Translations under genes and position numbers: made by a program
Notes under the pieces: generated by a model
Told to the model about the DNA's origin: nothing
The model's database searches: none
What the model saw: only the letters and a program-made list of their open reading frames with translations
From: Butyrivibrio sp. AE2015
Lineage (GTDB): Bacteria > Bacillota > Clostridia > Lachnospirales > Lachnospiraceae
Assembly: GCF_000420825.1 (NCBI RefSeq)
Contig: NZ_ATVR01000001.1
Location: forward strand, 1-64,000
Length of the DNA: 64,000 nt
Reading direction: 5' to 3'
Shown here: positions 18,348 through 27,204 of the stretch, in pieces
How the letters are laid out: every line of letters begins with the position of its first letter
Position numbering within the stretch: position 1 is the first letter of the stretch

Positions 18348-19124
18348 TTACACCTCCGCAAAAATGCCATACATGCGCTTGGCATTATCGGTTGTCTGCC
18401 TGATCACTTCTTCTCTTTCTATTCCCTTAATAGCTGCTATTGCATCTATAACATAAGGCAGATTCAAAGAGCTGTTCCTCTTTCCCCTGAAAGGTTCAGG
18501 TGAAAGATATGGACAATCCGTTTCAAGTAAAATCTTCTCCATAGGAGTCTGCTCAACGACCTCTTTTAATTTCTTGCCATTTTTAAATGTTATTACACCG
18601 CCGACTCCTATATAAAAGCCCATATCCACACAGATCTTAGCAACTTCTTTGGAATATGAAAAACAGTGTACAACGCCGCCAATCTCCTCAGCGTGCTCAC
18701 TCTTCATTATCTCGATAGTATCTGCAGCAGCGTCCCTTGAATGGATGATAACCGGAAGTCTTTCCTGCCTTGCAAGCTGTAACTGCCTTCTAAACCACTT
18801 TATCTGAAGCTCAGGTGATGGATCTGGCCAGTGATAATCAAGCCCTATCTCTCCTATTGCAACACACTTGGCATCTGTGCTCCATTCTCTTAAAAGTTCA
18901 ATATTATCTTCATTAAGCTCTTCAACTTCACTGGGATGAACTCCAACTGCTGCATATATAAAATCATATTTATGAGCAAGCTCTAAAGCCCTTGCTGTAG
19001 AATCTATACTTGCCCCCACATCAACCACATGATCAACACCCGCTGCCTTAACAGCCTCAATAAGCTCGTCTCTATCTATATCAAATTGCTCATCATCGTA
19101 ATGAGCATGTGTATCAAAAATCAT
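18348..19124 (-). CDS. TatD family metal-dependent hydrolase
   Basis: A 258-residue TIM-barrel DNase of the TatD family. It has the metal-binding HAHYDDEQFD near the N terminus, GEIGLDYHW in the middle, HSRDA, and LLETDCPYLSPEPFRGKRN near the end. The start is the ATG at 19124 (GGAG, 5 nt away), giving the usual family length; upstream in-frame codons would add about 29 unrelated residues. It is coupled to rsmA, the common clostridial order. Confidence 0.95.
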   Translation of the reverse strand: MIFDTHAHYDDEQFDIDRDELIEAVKAAGVDHVVDVGASIDSTARALELAHKYDFIYAAVGVHPSEVEELNEDNIELLREWSTDAKCVAIGEIGLDYHWPDPSPELQIKWFRRQLQLARQERLPVIIHSRDAAADTIEIMKSEHAEEIGGVVHCFSYSKEVAKICVDMGFYIGVGGVITFKNGKKLKEVVEQTPMEKILLETDCPYLSPEPFRGKRNSSLNLPYVIDAIAAIKGIEREEVIRQTTDNAKRMYGIFAEV

Positions 19125-19247
19125 TATTTCTCCATAAAATACTTCATCTTTGAGGTTACCATAAATACAATACCACAAAAAAAGCACTCTGAAAACCGCG
19201 TAAATACGCACTTTTTAAAAAAATTTAAAAAAAATTAAAAAAAGTAC

Positions 19248-19276
19248 TTGCATTAATGTTTATGACGTAGTAATAT
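19248..19276 (+). promoter_or_regulatory. Promoter of tRNA-Lys
   Basis: TTGCAT (19248-19253), 17 bp, TAATAT (19271-19276), about 35 bp upstream of the tRNA. It follows an A-rich tract. Confidence 0.75.
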
Positions 19277-19310
19277 ATCACTTGTCGTTAAGAACGGCAC
19301 ACAAATAAAT

Positions 19311-19383
19311 GCGCTGCTAGCTCAGTTGGTAGAGCACCTGACTCTTAATCAGGTTGTCCAGGGTTCGAGACCCTGGCAGCGCA
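19311..19383 (+). tRNA. tRNA-Lys (CTT)
   Basis: Cloverleaf with GCGCTGC/GCAGCGC acceptor arms, D loop AGCTCAGTTGGTAGAGC, anticodon loop ACTCTTAAT (CTT) and T arm GGTTCGAGACC. Discriminator A, no encoded CCA. Confidence 0.96.
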
Positions 19384-19388
19384 CGCCG

Positions 19389-19433
19389 AGTACTGTTTTC
19401 GCAGGTATATCCTGTGGGGATGGTACTTTTTTT
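19389..19433 (+). terminator. Likely terminator of tRNA-Lys
   Basis: AGTAC pairs with GTACT, with an inner CAGG/CCTG helix, followed by seven T (19427-19433). Confidence 0.6.
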
Positions 19434-19440
19434 GCGCGTA

Positions 19441-19677
19441 AAATGAGCCATGCGAATGTAAAAATAGAACTGACCGTTGTAAACTGCATTTTAGCTTACA
19501 TAAGGTCAGTTCTATTTTTATATTCATACGGCGAATGCCGCGACAACTCGAAATGCAAAGCATTTCGAGTATGTCGGCATGGCTCATTTATTTATGCGGC
19601 GAACGCCGCGTAAATGAGAAATCAGCACAGCTGATTTCGAATCTTGCGTGGCTCTATGTCGGCATGGCTTATTTTTG
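19441..19677. repeat. Nested palindromic repeat block downstream of tRNA-Lys
   Basis: This gene-free stretch is almost entirely base-pairable. A 13-bp outer inverted repeat (19441-19453 with 19577-19589) encloses a 16-bp perfect stem (19460-19475 with 19504-19519) and an 11-bp hairpin (19546-19556 with 19560-19570). A second unit has a 9-bp hairpin (19618-19626 with 19630-19638). Two imperfect tandem units share the frame GGCGAAYGCCGCG, a variable hairpin, then TATGTCGGCATGGCTYATTT. I see no ORF of substance. It may be a REP/MITE-like element or a structured RNA. Confidence 0.7.
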
Positions 19678-19684
19678 GGTCAAC

Positions 19685-19705
19685 CGCGCATCATGCGCCC
19701 TTTTT
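19685..19705 (+). terminator. Hairpin with T run at the end of the palindromic block
   Basis: CGCGCA/TGCGC stem followed by CCTTTTT on the plus strand. It overlaps the stop codon of the radical SAM gene on the other strand and would end any transcript from the repeat block. Confidence 0.55.
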
Positions 19706-21181
19706 GCCTTCTTCACTTTCTGTTTTCGGCTTGGCTTCAAACGCTGCCAATGTTCCATTCTCTCTCTTTTCTTTGATGTAATTCTCATACTTTTTCCTGG
19801 TATGCTTCTGATGTGCCCAGATTTTATCAGCTACCGGAGCCCACTCTTTTGCATACTCATCACATTTTCCGCAAAGATGCTCTACATCCTCTTCAGATTC
19901 TTCATTTGTTCCATGCGCTCCCGATCTTTCAACCATTTTCCTAAGGAGCTGTGGATTCTCAAGCATTGGACAAGGTCTTAAGTGATTGCGATTAAATGGC
20001 TGGCCTTTGTGATACTCCATGAATAACGGGCTCTGAAGCATCTCAAGTATTGAATGCGTATGAATGTTTGTATTAGAAAAATGAATAAATACGCAAGGTT
20101 CTGCATCTCCGCTTGAATTGATGTGGAAATAGTTTCTTCCGCCGGCAATACATCCTCCAACTGACTCTCCGTCATTTTGGAAGTCCATTGGGAAGAATCC
20201 TATATCACATCTATCACTTCTTAAGAACCTTATCTGATCTACCATCTTACGCCTCTGCTCAACTGTCGGCATAAGTTCAGGAACAGCGTTATTTCCAACC
20301 GGCATGTAATGGAAGAAGAAGCCAAATCTTGCTCCTTTTTCAGCGATGAACTCTATAAATTTTGGATCCGTTACTGCTTCAATATTGTTCCTTGTATAAC
20401 AAATTGAAGTTCCATAGACTATTCCATATTTCTTAAAAAGATCCATTGCTTTCATTACTGCATCGTAATGACCTATTCCTCGTCTTGCATCATTGGTTTC
20501 AGGTGTTCCTTCAATAGAAAGCTGGAATGTGATATTTCCAAGTCTTACTACTTCTTTACAGAAATCTTCATCAATGAGCGTAGAATTATCAAAAATTGAA
20601 AATTCCACATCGTTATGTTTCTCAGCAAGTCTTAGGACATCTTTTTTACGTACAAGTGGTTCGCCACCTGTCATCATATATAAGTAAACTCCAAGTTCTT
20701 TTCCCTGAGTAACTATCTTGTCCATATCCTCAAAGGAGAGATTGTGCTTCGGGCCATATGTTCCAGACCAACAGCCTTCACAATGCATATTGCAGGCGCT
20801 GGTAGGATCGAAAAGAATAAGCCATGGAATATTACAATTATATTTTTCTCTGTTAGCTCTTATCATCTTGGTTCCCCTGAAAAATGCTTCATATCCAAGA
20901 TTGAGCATCATCATTTTTGCTACATGTGGATCTGTCTCATCTACCACTCGATTAAGAAACTTAACCCATCTGTTATTCGGATCCTGAAATGCTTTTTTAA
21001 CGAGTTCAAGTTTCTCCTTGTCTGCTCCCTCACCCCAGAATTTCCCCGCTTCATCTACAAGTTTAAGATAAGTTGCCGTCCTGTCCTCTGATTTATCCAG
21101 ATGTTTTAAAAATCTGTCTATAAGAATACTAAACGCTTGCCTTTGAGCTTTGTGTGAAACTTTTTCCACAAATGTTGTCAT
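19691..21181 (-). CDS. Radical SAM protein with C-terminal Cys-rich (SPASM-like) region
   Basis: A 496-residue radical SAM enzyme. An N-terminal helical extension (1-120) precedes the CX3CX2C cluster motif (CNMHCEGCW), followed by the MMTGGEPLV SAM-binding motif. Later Cys residues (CIAGG, EPCVFIH, RPCPMLE, HLCGKCDEYAKEW) suggest one or more auxiliary clusters. The substrate is unknown; no peptide precursor or partner gene is adjacent. The ATG at 21181 follows a strong GGAGG. Upstream lie TATAAT at 21237-21242 with a poor -35 and a perfect palindrome (21296-21317), so expression is probably regulated. Confidence 0.85.
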   Translation of the reverse strand: MTTFVEKVSHKAQRQAFSILIDRFLKHLDKSEDRTATYLKLVDEAGKFWGEGADKEKLELVKKAFQDPNNRWVKFLNRVVDETDPHVAKMMMLNLGYEAFFRGTKMIRANREKYNCNIPWLILFDPTSACNMHCEGCWSGTYGPKHNLSFEDMDKIVTQGKELGVYLYMMTGGEPLVRKKDVLRLAEKHNDVEFSIFDNSTLIDEDFCKEVVRLGNITFQLSIEGTPETNDARRGIGHYDAVMKAMDLFKKYGIVYGTSICYTRNNIEAVTDPKFIEFIAEKGARFGFFFHYMPVGNNAVPELMPTVEQRRKMVDQIRFLRSDRCDIGFFPMDFQNDGESVGGCIAGGRNYFHINSSGDAEPCVFIHFSNTNIHTHSILEMLQSPLFMEYHKGQPFNRNHLRPCPMLENPQLLRKMVERSGAHGTNEESEEDVEHLCGKCDEYAKEWAPVADKIWAHQKHTRKKYENYIKEKRENGTLAAFEAKPKTESEEGKKGA

Positions 21182-21295
21182 AATATACCTCCGTCCTTTT
21201 TACACACGTATTGGTCAATCTCTCCCTCTTATTTGGATTATATAATCGGAATTTTGTTATTACATTGGACAAAAAAATGGTCATGTGACATTTTG

Positions 21296-21317
21296 GGACA
21301 AATCACTCGATTTGTCC
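21296..21317. promoter_or_regulatory. Palindromic operator candidate upstream of the radical SAM gene
   Basis: GGACAAATC and GATTTGTCC form a perfect 9-bp inverted repeat with a 4-bp centre, about 115 bp upstream of the radical SAM start and about 125 bp from the end of the TetR-type gene. A partial copy (GGACAAAA) occurs at 21267. TetR-type regulators bind such dyads, so the neighbouring gene is the obvious candidate. Confidence 0.5.
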
Positions 21318-21410
21318 GTGTCCTTATAAATTTCATTTATCTACTATATTTTATTTGGGATTTTCCTTATGACAACAATCTTATAAGTTCAATCATCTGT
21401 AAATAAATAC

Positions 21411-21443
21411 AACCCGTATAGGCTCTTTTAGTCTATACGGGTT
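21411..21443 (-). terminator. Terminator of the suf-tetR operon
   Basis: A perfect 11-bp stem (AACCCGTATAG/CTATACGGGTT) that contains the last base pairs of the TetR gene's stop codon. The following minus-strand sequence is T-rich rather than a pure T run. Confidence 0.65.
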
Positions 21444-21990
21444 AATTTATGTTCTCATCTTCTATTACTTTTTCAGCCAGCCCTAATGTGAGTTTATGAA
21501 TCTTTTCCATAAGCTGATCCGGAGTAAGGTTCATTCCCTCTTTTACCCAACGCATAATTGCTGATAAAAAAGCATCGCCAAAAAAAGTTACAAAAAACTC
21601 TTCATCATCACCAATAACCTTACTACCTTGTAAAAAGTATCGTGTTATTGGTTCAAAAGTCTCTAGAGCATACTCCCTTAACGAGTTCTGTCCATCAATT
21701 TGAAATGCTGTACTATAAAATTCTCTATCAGCATAAAAGCTCTTGCAAAGGTCATACATAACGTCCCAGCCTCTCTCATATGCCGAAAAGTTGAGCTTCC
21801 CTATACAACCAACATAGAATATCCAATTAACCAGATCATACTTGTCCTTGAAATGGTAATAAAAGCTCTTTCTGTTCATTCCACAGTCATCGCATATATC
21901 AGATACACTTATCTTTTCAAAAGGCTTTTCCCGCATTAGCTTTTTTAGTGATGTAGCCAGTGCATTTTTAGTGATATTTGAATCTGCCAT
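21442..21990 (-). CDS. TetR/AcrR-type transcriptional regulator
   Basis: A 182-residue regulator whose N-terminal helix-turn-helix (ISVSDICDDCGMNRKSFYYHF) is typical of TetR proteins. The C-terminal half matches the DhaS-like TetR_C_7 type. I start at the ATG at 21990, after AGGTGG; a longer frame would run back into sufU. It is 14 nt downstream of sufU and so is the last gene of the suf operon. It may repress the operon, or the radical SAM gene through the dyad at 21296-21317. Its ligand is unknown. Confidence 0.85.
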   Translation of the reverse strand: MADSNITKNALATSLKKLMREKPFEKISVSDICDDCGMNRKSFYYHFKDKYDLVNWIFYVGCIGKLNFSAYERGWDVMYDLCKSFYADREFYSTAFQIDGQNSLREYALETFEPITRYFLQGSKVIGDDEEFFVTFFGDAFLSAIMRWVKEGMNLTPDQLMEKIHKLTLGLAEKVIEDENIN

Positions 21991-22004
21991 ATTCCACCTA
22001 CTAC

Positions 22005-22451
22005 TTAGCTGGTTTGCGCCTTGTCCGGGTTTTCCAACATCTCCTGCATGGTATGCCATCCAAGAACTGCACATTTAACCCTTGCAGGCATGTGTGCAAC
22101 ATCCTGAAGGGCTGCTGCCTCATCAAGCTCTTCAAGACTCGCCTCATCAGTGATATCACCTTTGATCATACCCATAAATAATCCGGCAAGTTTAATAGCT
22201 TCTTCTTTTTTCTTCCCAATGATCTGATCTACCATCATATCGACAGATGCCTGCGAAATCGCACAGCCACTGCCATCATACATACCATCTTCAATAACTC
22301 CGTCTTTTACCTTGAGCTGCAGTGTAATATCATCTCCACAGCTTGGGTTTACACCACGAAGTACAAGATCCGGATTTTCCATTTTGCCTTTGTGAACCGG
22401 ATGAAGATTGTGTTCATTAACTATCTCACGATATAACTGCTTAAGCTCCAT
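22005..22451 (-). CDS. sufU: SUF system scaffold / sulfur-transfer protein
   Basis: SufU (148 residues) accepts persulfide sulfur from SufS in Gram-positive bacteria. The zinc/sulfur ligands are present: Cys in NPSCGDD, Cys in GSGCAISQAS and Cys in RVKCAVLGW, in the family order and spacing. Its start overlaps the end of sufS by 11 nt, so translation is coupled. Confidence 0.95.
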   Translation of the reverse strand: MELKQLYREIVNEHNLHPVHKGKMENPDLVLRGVNPSCGDDITLQLKVKDGVIEDGMYDGSGCAISQASVDMMVDQIIGKKKEEAIKLAGLFMGMIKGDITDEASLEELDEAAALQDVAHMPARVKCAVLGWHTMQEMLENPDKAQTS

Positions 22452-23661
22452 AGCCCATGACCTCTCTTACCTTTGAAAGCTTATCGAGGAAGATCTCCAC
22501 TTCCTCTTCCGTATTGTAGAAATAAACACTTGCTCTTGCTGTTGAGCCTGCTCCAATAAACTGCATGAGAGGCTGTGCGCAATGATGTCCAGCTCTTATG
22601 CAAACATGGTCATCATTAAGTACTGATGCCATATCATGTGGATGAACTCCTTCCATTGTGAAAGTAATAATTCCGCAGTGCTTAGCAGGGTCTTCTGAAC
22701 CAAACACCTTGATATAAGGCATCTTTTTGAGACCTTCCATCAAAAGAGTTGTAAGTTTTTCTTCCTGCTCTTTTATTGTATCAAATCCTACGTTTTTAAG
22801 ATACTTAATTGCTTCAGCAAGTCCTACCGCATCACCGGCATTAACTGTTCCAGCTTCAAACTTGTGTGGAATCTCTGCATATGTAGCATCCTCTCTTGTT
22901 ACATATTCGATCATCTCACCGCCTGTTAAAAATGGCTGCATCTTCTCGAGAAGCTCATATCTTCCGTAGAGTGCTCCTATTCCCATCGGTGCAAGCATTT
23001 TGTGTCCTGACAGAGCAAAGAAATCTGCTCCGAGATCCTTAACATCAACATGCATGTGTGGTGCAGACTGAGCACCATCAACAACCATGATAGCACCCTT
23101 TGAATGAGCGTAAGCTGCAATTTCCTTTATTGGGTTAGTCACACCCATAACATTTGAAACATGGCCAACTGCAACTATTTTGGCTTTGTCAGTTATCTTG
23201 CTTTCGTATTCTTCTCTGGTGATTGTTCCATCTTCTGTAGGTTCCATATATACAAGGTTGGCCTTGCACTTTTTGGCAACCATCTGCCATGGAAGCATAT
23301 TGCTGTGATGTTCCATTACAGTTATTACGATATCATCACCCTCATGAACATTCTCAAGCCCATAGCTGTATGCAACAAGATTAAGAGACTCCGTTGTATT
23401 GCGGGTAAAAATAATCTCTTCCGGTCTGCTTGCTCCAATAAAATCCGCAACAACAGCCCTGGCGTTTTCATACTGCTCTGTTGCAGCCATGCTAAGGTCA
23501 TATAAGCCGCGAAGCGGGTTTGCATTAGAAGTTTTATAAAAATCTGATACTGCATCCAGAACCTGCCTTGGTCTCTGAGAAGTTGCAGCATTGTCAAAAT
23601 ATACATAGTCGCCAGAATTCAAAATATCGAAATCCTTACGAAAGTCTCCCAAACTAGCCAT
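22441..23661 (-). CDS. sufS: Cysteine desulfurase
   Basis: A type II PLP-dependent cysteine desulfurase (406 residues) delivering sulfur for Fe-S cluster assembly. The PLP-lysine motif SGHKML and the catalytic cysteine loop RAGHHCAQP are intact, as are TRNTTESLN and DGAQSAPHM. It lies between sufD and sufU and overlaps sufU. Confidence 0.97.
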   Translation of the reverse strand: MASLGDFRKDFDILNSGDYVYFDNAATSQRPRQVLDAVSDFYKTSNANPLRGLYDLSMAATEQYENARAVVADFIGASRPEEIIFTRNTTESLNLVAYSYGLENVHEGDDIVITVMEHHSNMLPWQMVAKKCKANLVYMEPTEDGTITREEYESKITDKAKIVAVGHVSNVMGVTNPIKEIAAYAHSKGAIMVVDGAQSAPHMHVDVKDLGADFFALSGHKMLAPMGIGALYGRYELLEKMQPFLTGGEMIEYVTREDATYAEIPHKFEAGTVNAGDAVGLAEAIKYLKNVGFDTIKEQEEKLTTLLMEGLKKMPYIKVFGSEDPAKHCGIITFTMEGVHPHDMASVLNDDHVCIRAGHHCAQPLMQFIGAGSTARASVYFYNTEEEVEIFLDKLSKVREVMGYGA

Positions 23662-23693
23662 TGTTTCTCCTATAATAACGAATTATTTTGCCA

Positions 23694-24863
23694 TTAAACA
23701 ATTCCCTGAATATAATACAGAACTTTCTGCATGATCTCAGGATCCGGAATCATACGTGCAACACTCTCAAGCCTTGCCTTAACAATGATTCTCTTTGCCT
23801 CTTCCTCATCAATGCCTCTTGTCTGCATGTAAAACAGAATATCCTCGCCAAGCTGTCCAATGGTAGCGCCATGTCTTCCATCAACATCCTCTTCCTGACA
23901 AAGAATTACAGGCATCGTCTTATTTACTACATCCTCGCTAAGAAGCAGAGCATCTTCCTGCTCATCACCTACAGAGCCAGAACTTCCATTCTTAAAATCA
24001 ATAGTTCCTCTGAAAGTTTTGGAAGCATTGTCCATGAGAACACCCTTAAACTGCATGAGCGCTTCAGTCTTTTTACCTCTGTGGTCAGATACATAGTTTA
24101 TATCAAGTGAATGGTCATCTCTGCAAAGATATCCCATATTGCTGTTAAATACAGACTCTTTTTCCACAAGATTTGTGTAGCATCCTGTCCAACTCTTTTT
24201 AGCTCCAAGTTCAAGAGAAACCAGATCTATCTGGCCCTTCTCAAAACAAGCTCCGCCTATATCATCAAAATGAATAAATCCATTTCCAAGAAGCTGAACT
24301 TTAACGAGTGTTATCCTGGCTCCCTCTTCTGCGAGAAGCCTTGTACTAACACCATGGAATCCTGTAGCATCTTTTTCAGATGAATACTCCATGATGACAG
24401 TTACTTCTGAATCCTTTCTAGCATGTATAACCTGTGAAGAAAGACTTCCCTGGCCATTTGCAAGATCATATCTGATCACGATAGGTCTATCCGCTTTTAC
24501 ATTCTCAGGAACTGTGTAGACTACAGCTTTTACACCAGTAGATATCATAAGCTCATCTATATCTATTCCCATTCCCGTGCGAATCGCCTGCTTTTCATCT
24601 CTGTAGGACATATCGCCATTGGGAGTTCCCGGAACTCCTGTTGTCTTAAGGATCTTTTCCTTATTGGCCCTAAATATTTCTCCGGCTTCCTCAAAAGTCG
24701 CATCTCTTTTTACTTCAATTTCATCAGAGATAACTGATTCTACAGGAGTACTAAGGCTATCTATTGTAATATCTCCGGCATTTAAAGTACTGTCATTAAC
24801 ATGCAAAAAATTGTATGTAAGAACAGGCAGTACATTAACCTTCATATTTATGTCTTTATTCAT
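23694..24863 (-). CDS. sufD: Fe-S cluster assembly protein SufD
   Basis: SufD (389 residues) forms the SufBC2D scaffold with SufB and SufC. The C-terminal beta-helix shows FKGVLMDNASKTFRGTIDFKNGSSG and DVDGRHGATIGQLGEDILFYM. I start at the ATG at 24863, with AGGA 5-6 nt upstream; the sufB stop TGA overlaps this ribosome-binding site, so translation is coupled. A GTG at 24875 would be an alternative start. Confidence 0.94.
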   Translation of the reverse strand: MNKDINMKVNVLPVLTYNFLHVNDSTLNAGDITIDSLSTPVESVISDEIEVKRDATFEEAGEIFRANKEKILKTTGVPGTPNGDMSYRDEKQAIRTGMGIDIDELMISTGVKAVVYTVPENVKADRPIVIRYDLANGQGSLSSQVIHARKDSEVTVIMEYSSEKDATGFHGVSTRLLAEEGARITLVKVQLLGNGFIHFDDIGGACFEKGQIDLVSLELGAKKSWTGCYTNLVEKESVFNSNMGYLCRDDHSLDINYVSDHRGKKTEALMQFKGVLMDNASKTFRGTIDFKNGSSGSVGDEQEDALLLSEDVVNKTMPVILCQEEDVDGRHGATIGQLGEDILFYMQTRGIDEEEAKRIIVKARLESVARMIPDPEIMQKVLYYIQGIV

Positions 24864-24871
24864 AGCTATCC

Positions 24872-26284
24872 TCACATGTTTCCACTCATCTCAAGCTTGA
24901 TAAGATTGTTCATCTCAACGGCATATTCCAAAGGAAGTTCCTTTGAAACAGGATTTGCAAAACCGCTGACGATCATCGCTTTAGCATCTTCTTCTGAAAT
25001 TCCGCGTGACATCAGGTAGAATACAGCTTCATCGCTAATTCTTCCGATCTTAGCCTCATGTCCTACATCAGCATCGTTAGTTCTGATATCCATTCCAGGA
25101 ATAGTATCTGCTCTTGAAATACTATCAAGCATCAAGGAATCACATGATACTGAAGCTTTAGCTTTTTTAGCGCTCTTCTGTATTACTACGCTGCTTCGGT
25201 ATGTTCCGATTCCGCCATCCTTTGAAATAGACTTTGTTGATATTACTGATGAAGTATGTTTACCCTGATGGACAACCTTTGCTCCGGTATCAAGGTTCTG
25301 ACCCTTTCCGGCAAATGTGATTCCTGTGAATTCCATCTGAGAATTATCACCCTTAAGGATTGTCATAGGATAAAGATATGATGTATGGGATCCAAAAGAA
25401 CCTGATACCCATTCCATTCTTCCGTTTTCCTCAACGATTGCTCTCTTGGTGTTGAGGTTATACATATTTTTGGACCAGTTCTCAATTGTTGAGTAACGAA
25501 GTCTTGCATTCTTGCCTACATAAAGCTCAACGCAACCTGCATGAAGATTGGCAACATTATACTTAGGAGCTGAGCATCCTTCGATGAAGTGAAGATCTGC
25601 ACCCTCATCTACTATGATAAGAGTATGTTCAAACTGGCCTGCGCCGGCAGCATTTAATCTAAAGTATGACTGAAGAGGAATCTCAACCTTTACTCCCTTT
25701 GGAACGTAAACAAAAGATCCACCAGACCATACTGCTCCATGAAGAGCTGCAAACTTATGATCAGTCGGAGGAACAAGCTTCATAAAGTGTTCCTTTATCA
25801 TATCTGCGTACTCACCGCGAAGTGCTGACTCTAAGTCTGTATAAATAACGCCCTGAGCTGCCACTTCATCTTTTACGTTGTGGTAAACAAGCTCTGAGTC
25901 GTACTGTGCTCCAACACCCGCCAGTGATTCTCTCTCTGCCTGAGGGATTCCGAGTCTTTCAAAAGTGTTCTTGATATCCTCCGGAACCTCTTCCCAGCTA
26001 CCCTTCATATCAGACTTATGTCTTACATAAGAAGAAATCTTATCCATATCGAGTCCCTCTATGCTTGGGCCCCAATCAGGAATTTTGATATCGTTGTATA
26101 ATTTCAGGCATTTAAGTCTAAAATCCCTCATCCATTCAGGATCATTTTTCTCTTCTGATACCTTTAAAACAGTTTCTTCTGTAAGACCTTCCTGAAGACG
26201 GTAGAAATCTTTGTCATTCTCTACGTCTTTGAAATCATACATACTGTGGTCTATATCTGCCACAACCTGCTTGTTATCGCTCAT
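24872..26284 (-). CDS. sufB: Fe-S cluster assembly protein SufB
   Basis: The conserved scaffold subunit (470 residues) on which the cluster is thought to form. Typical segments include WSGGSFVYVPKGVKVEIPL, GCSAPKYNVANLHAGCVE and the C-terminal NDADVGHEAKIGRISDEAV. It overlaps sufC by four bases (ATGA). Confidence 0.97.
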   Translation of the reverse strand: MSDNKQVVADIDHSMYDFKDVENDKDFYRLQEGLTEETVLKVSEEKNDPEWMRDFRLKCLKLYNDIKIPDWGPSIEGLDMDKISSYVRHKSDMKGSWEEVPEDIKNTFERLGIPQAERESLAGVGAQYDSELVYHNVKDEVAAQGVIYTDLESALRGEYADMIKEHFMKLVPPTDHKFAALHGAVWSGGSFVYVPKGVKVEIPLQSYFRLNAAGAGQFEHTLIIVDEGADLHFIEGCSAPKYNVANLHAGCVELYVGKNARLRYSTIENWSKNMYNLNTKRAIVEENGRMEWVSGSFGSHTSYLYPMTILKGDNSQMEFTGITFAGKGQNLDTGAKVVHQGKHTSSVISTKSISKDGGIGTYRSSVVIQKSAKKAKASVSCDSLMLDSISRADTIPGMDIRTNDADVGHEAKIGRISDEAVFYLMSRGISEEDAKAMIVSGFANPVSKELPLEYAVEMNNLIKLEMSGNM

Positions 26285-27027
26285 ACAAACCTCTCAAATC
26301 CGTGCTCGTTAATCTCATCTACAAGTGTTCCGTCACCGGTGTGAACTATGCTTCCCTTTACAAGAACGTGAGTATAGTCAACATGCAGTGACTCTAAGAT
26401 CTTGGTACTGTGTGTAATAATAAGGAGTGCTCCATCCTTCTTTTTCTGGTACTCCTCTATTCCCTTTGAAACTGTACGAACTGCGTCAACATCAAGTCCT
26501 GAATCTGTTTCATCAAGAATTGCAAATTTTGGATTAAGCATAAGAAGCTGTAAGATCTCAGCTTTCTTTTTTTCGCCGCCAGAAAATCCTACATTAAGAT
26601 CTCTGTCAGCGTATGACTCATCCATTGAAAGAAGCTCCATTGCAGCTTTAAGTGACTTCTGGAAAGCCATAAGCTTAACAGGTGCTCCTGTCTGCGCATG
26701 ATAGGCGTTTCTGATAAAGCTGCTAAGAGAAATGCCAGGCACTTCATATGGATTCTGGAAAGATAAGAACATTCCTGCTTTAGCTCTTTTATCAGCAGTA
26801 ATATTTGTGATATCCTCTCCATCAAACATGATGTTTCCTTCAGTTACCTGATAATGAGGATTACCCATGAGAGTAAAACCAAGAGTAGACTTACCTGCGC
26901 CGTTTGGTCCCATAAGTACATGGGTTTCTCCCGGTTTGATGTCCAGGTTTATCTTATTTAATATAGGAAGCTCATTATCAATTGAAACTGATAAATCCTT
27001 TACGGTTAAAAGAGACTGATCTGACAT
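26281..27027 (-). CDS. sufC: Fe-S cluster assembly ATPase SufC
   Basis: An ABC-type ATPase (248 residues) that drives conformational change of the SufBCD scaffold. Walker A GPNGAGKS, signature LNVGFSGGEKKK and Walker B KFAILDETDSGLDVDA are present. It is the first gene of the operon sufC-B-D-S-U plus a TetR-type gene. Confidence 0.97.
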   Translation of the reverse strand: MSDQSLLTVKDLSVSIDNELPILNKINLDIKPGETHVLMGPNGAGKSTLGFTLMGNPHYQVTEGNIMFDGEDITNITADKRAKAGMFLSFQNPYEVPGISLSSFIRNAYHAQTGAPVKLMAFQKSLKAAMELLSMDESYADRDLNVGFSGGEKKKAEILQLLMLNPKFAILDETDSGLDVDAVRTVSKGIEEYQKKKDGALLIITHSTKILESLHVDYTHVLVKGSIVHTGDGTLVDEINEHGFERFV

Positions 27028-27070
27028 GATAAAAACCCTTTCTATTTATGAAAAATCTTAAACTAATGTA

Positions 27071-27093
27071 ATTCCTAGTAAGTTAGTAGGAAT
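27071..27093. promoter_or_regulatory. Operator-like dyad over the suf transcription start
   Basis: ATTCCTA and TAGGAAT form a perfect 7-bp inverted repeat with a 9-bp centre, immediately downstream of the suf -10 box (27095-27100). The position suits a repressor. The regulator is unknown; an Rrf2-type (IscR or CymR) protein encoded elsewhere or the operon's TetR-type protein are candidates. Confidence 0.6.
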
Positions 27094-27094
27094 C

Positions 27095-27123
27095 ATAATA
27101 ACACCGCTAAAATTGTCTGTCAA
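27095..27123 (-). promoter_or_regulatory. Promoter of the suf operon
   Basis: Minus-strand TTGACA (27118-27123), 17-bp spacer, TATTAT (27095-27100), about 70 bp upstream of sufC. Confidence 0.85.
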
Positions 27124-27156
27124 TCGACAAACACATAAAGTTTATCATAAAAGCCC

Positions 27157-27185
27157 TTGACATACCACATAAACTTAAGTAAAAT
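27157..27185 (+). promoter_or_regulatory. Promoter of tRNA-Gly
   Basis: TTGACA (27157-27162), 17 bp, TAAAAT (27180-27185), 20 bp upstream of the tRNA; divergent from the suf promoter. Confidence 0.82.
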
Positions 27186-27204
27186 ACATACTTGTCAGCA
27201 CCGT

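Noticed and set aside
19441..19705. Retron msr-msd or CRISPR-like array after tRNA-Lys
   Set aside because: There is no reverse transcriptase or cas gene in the window, and only two imperfect units with palindromic variable parts rather than direct repeats with unique spacers.
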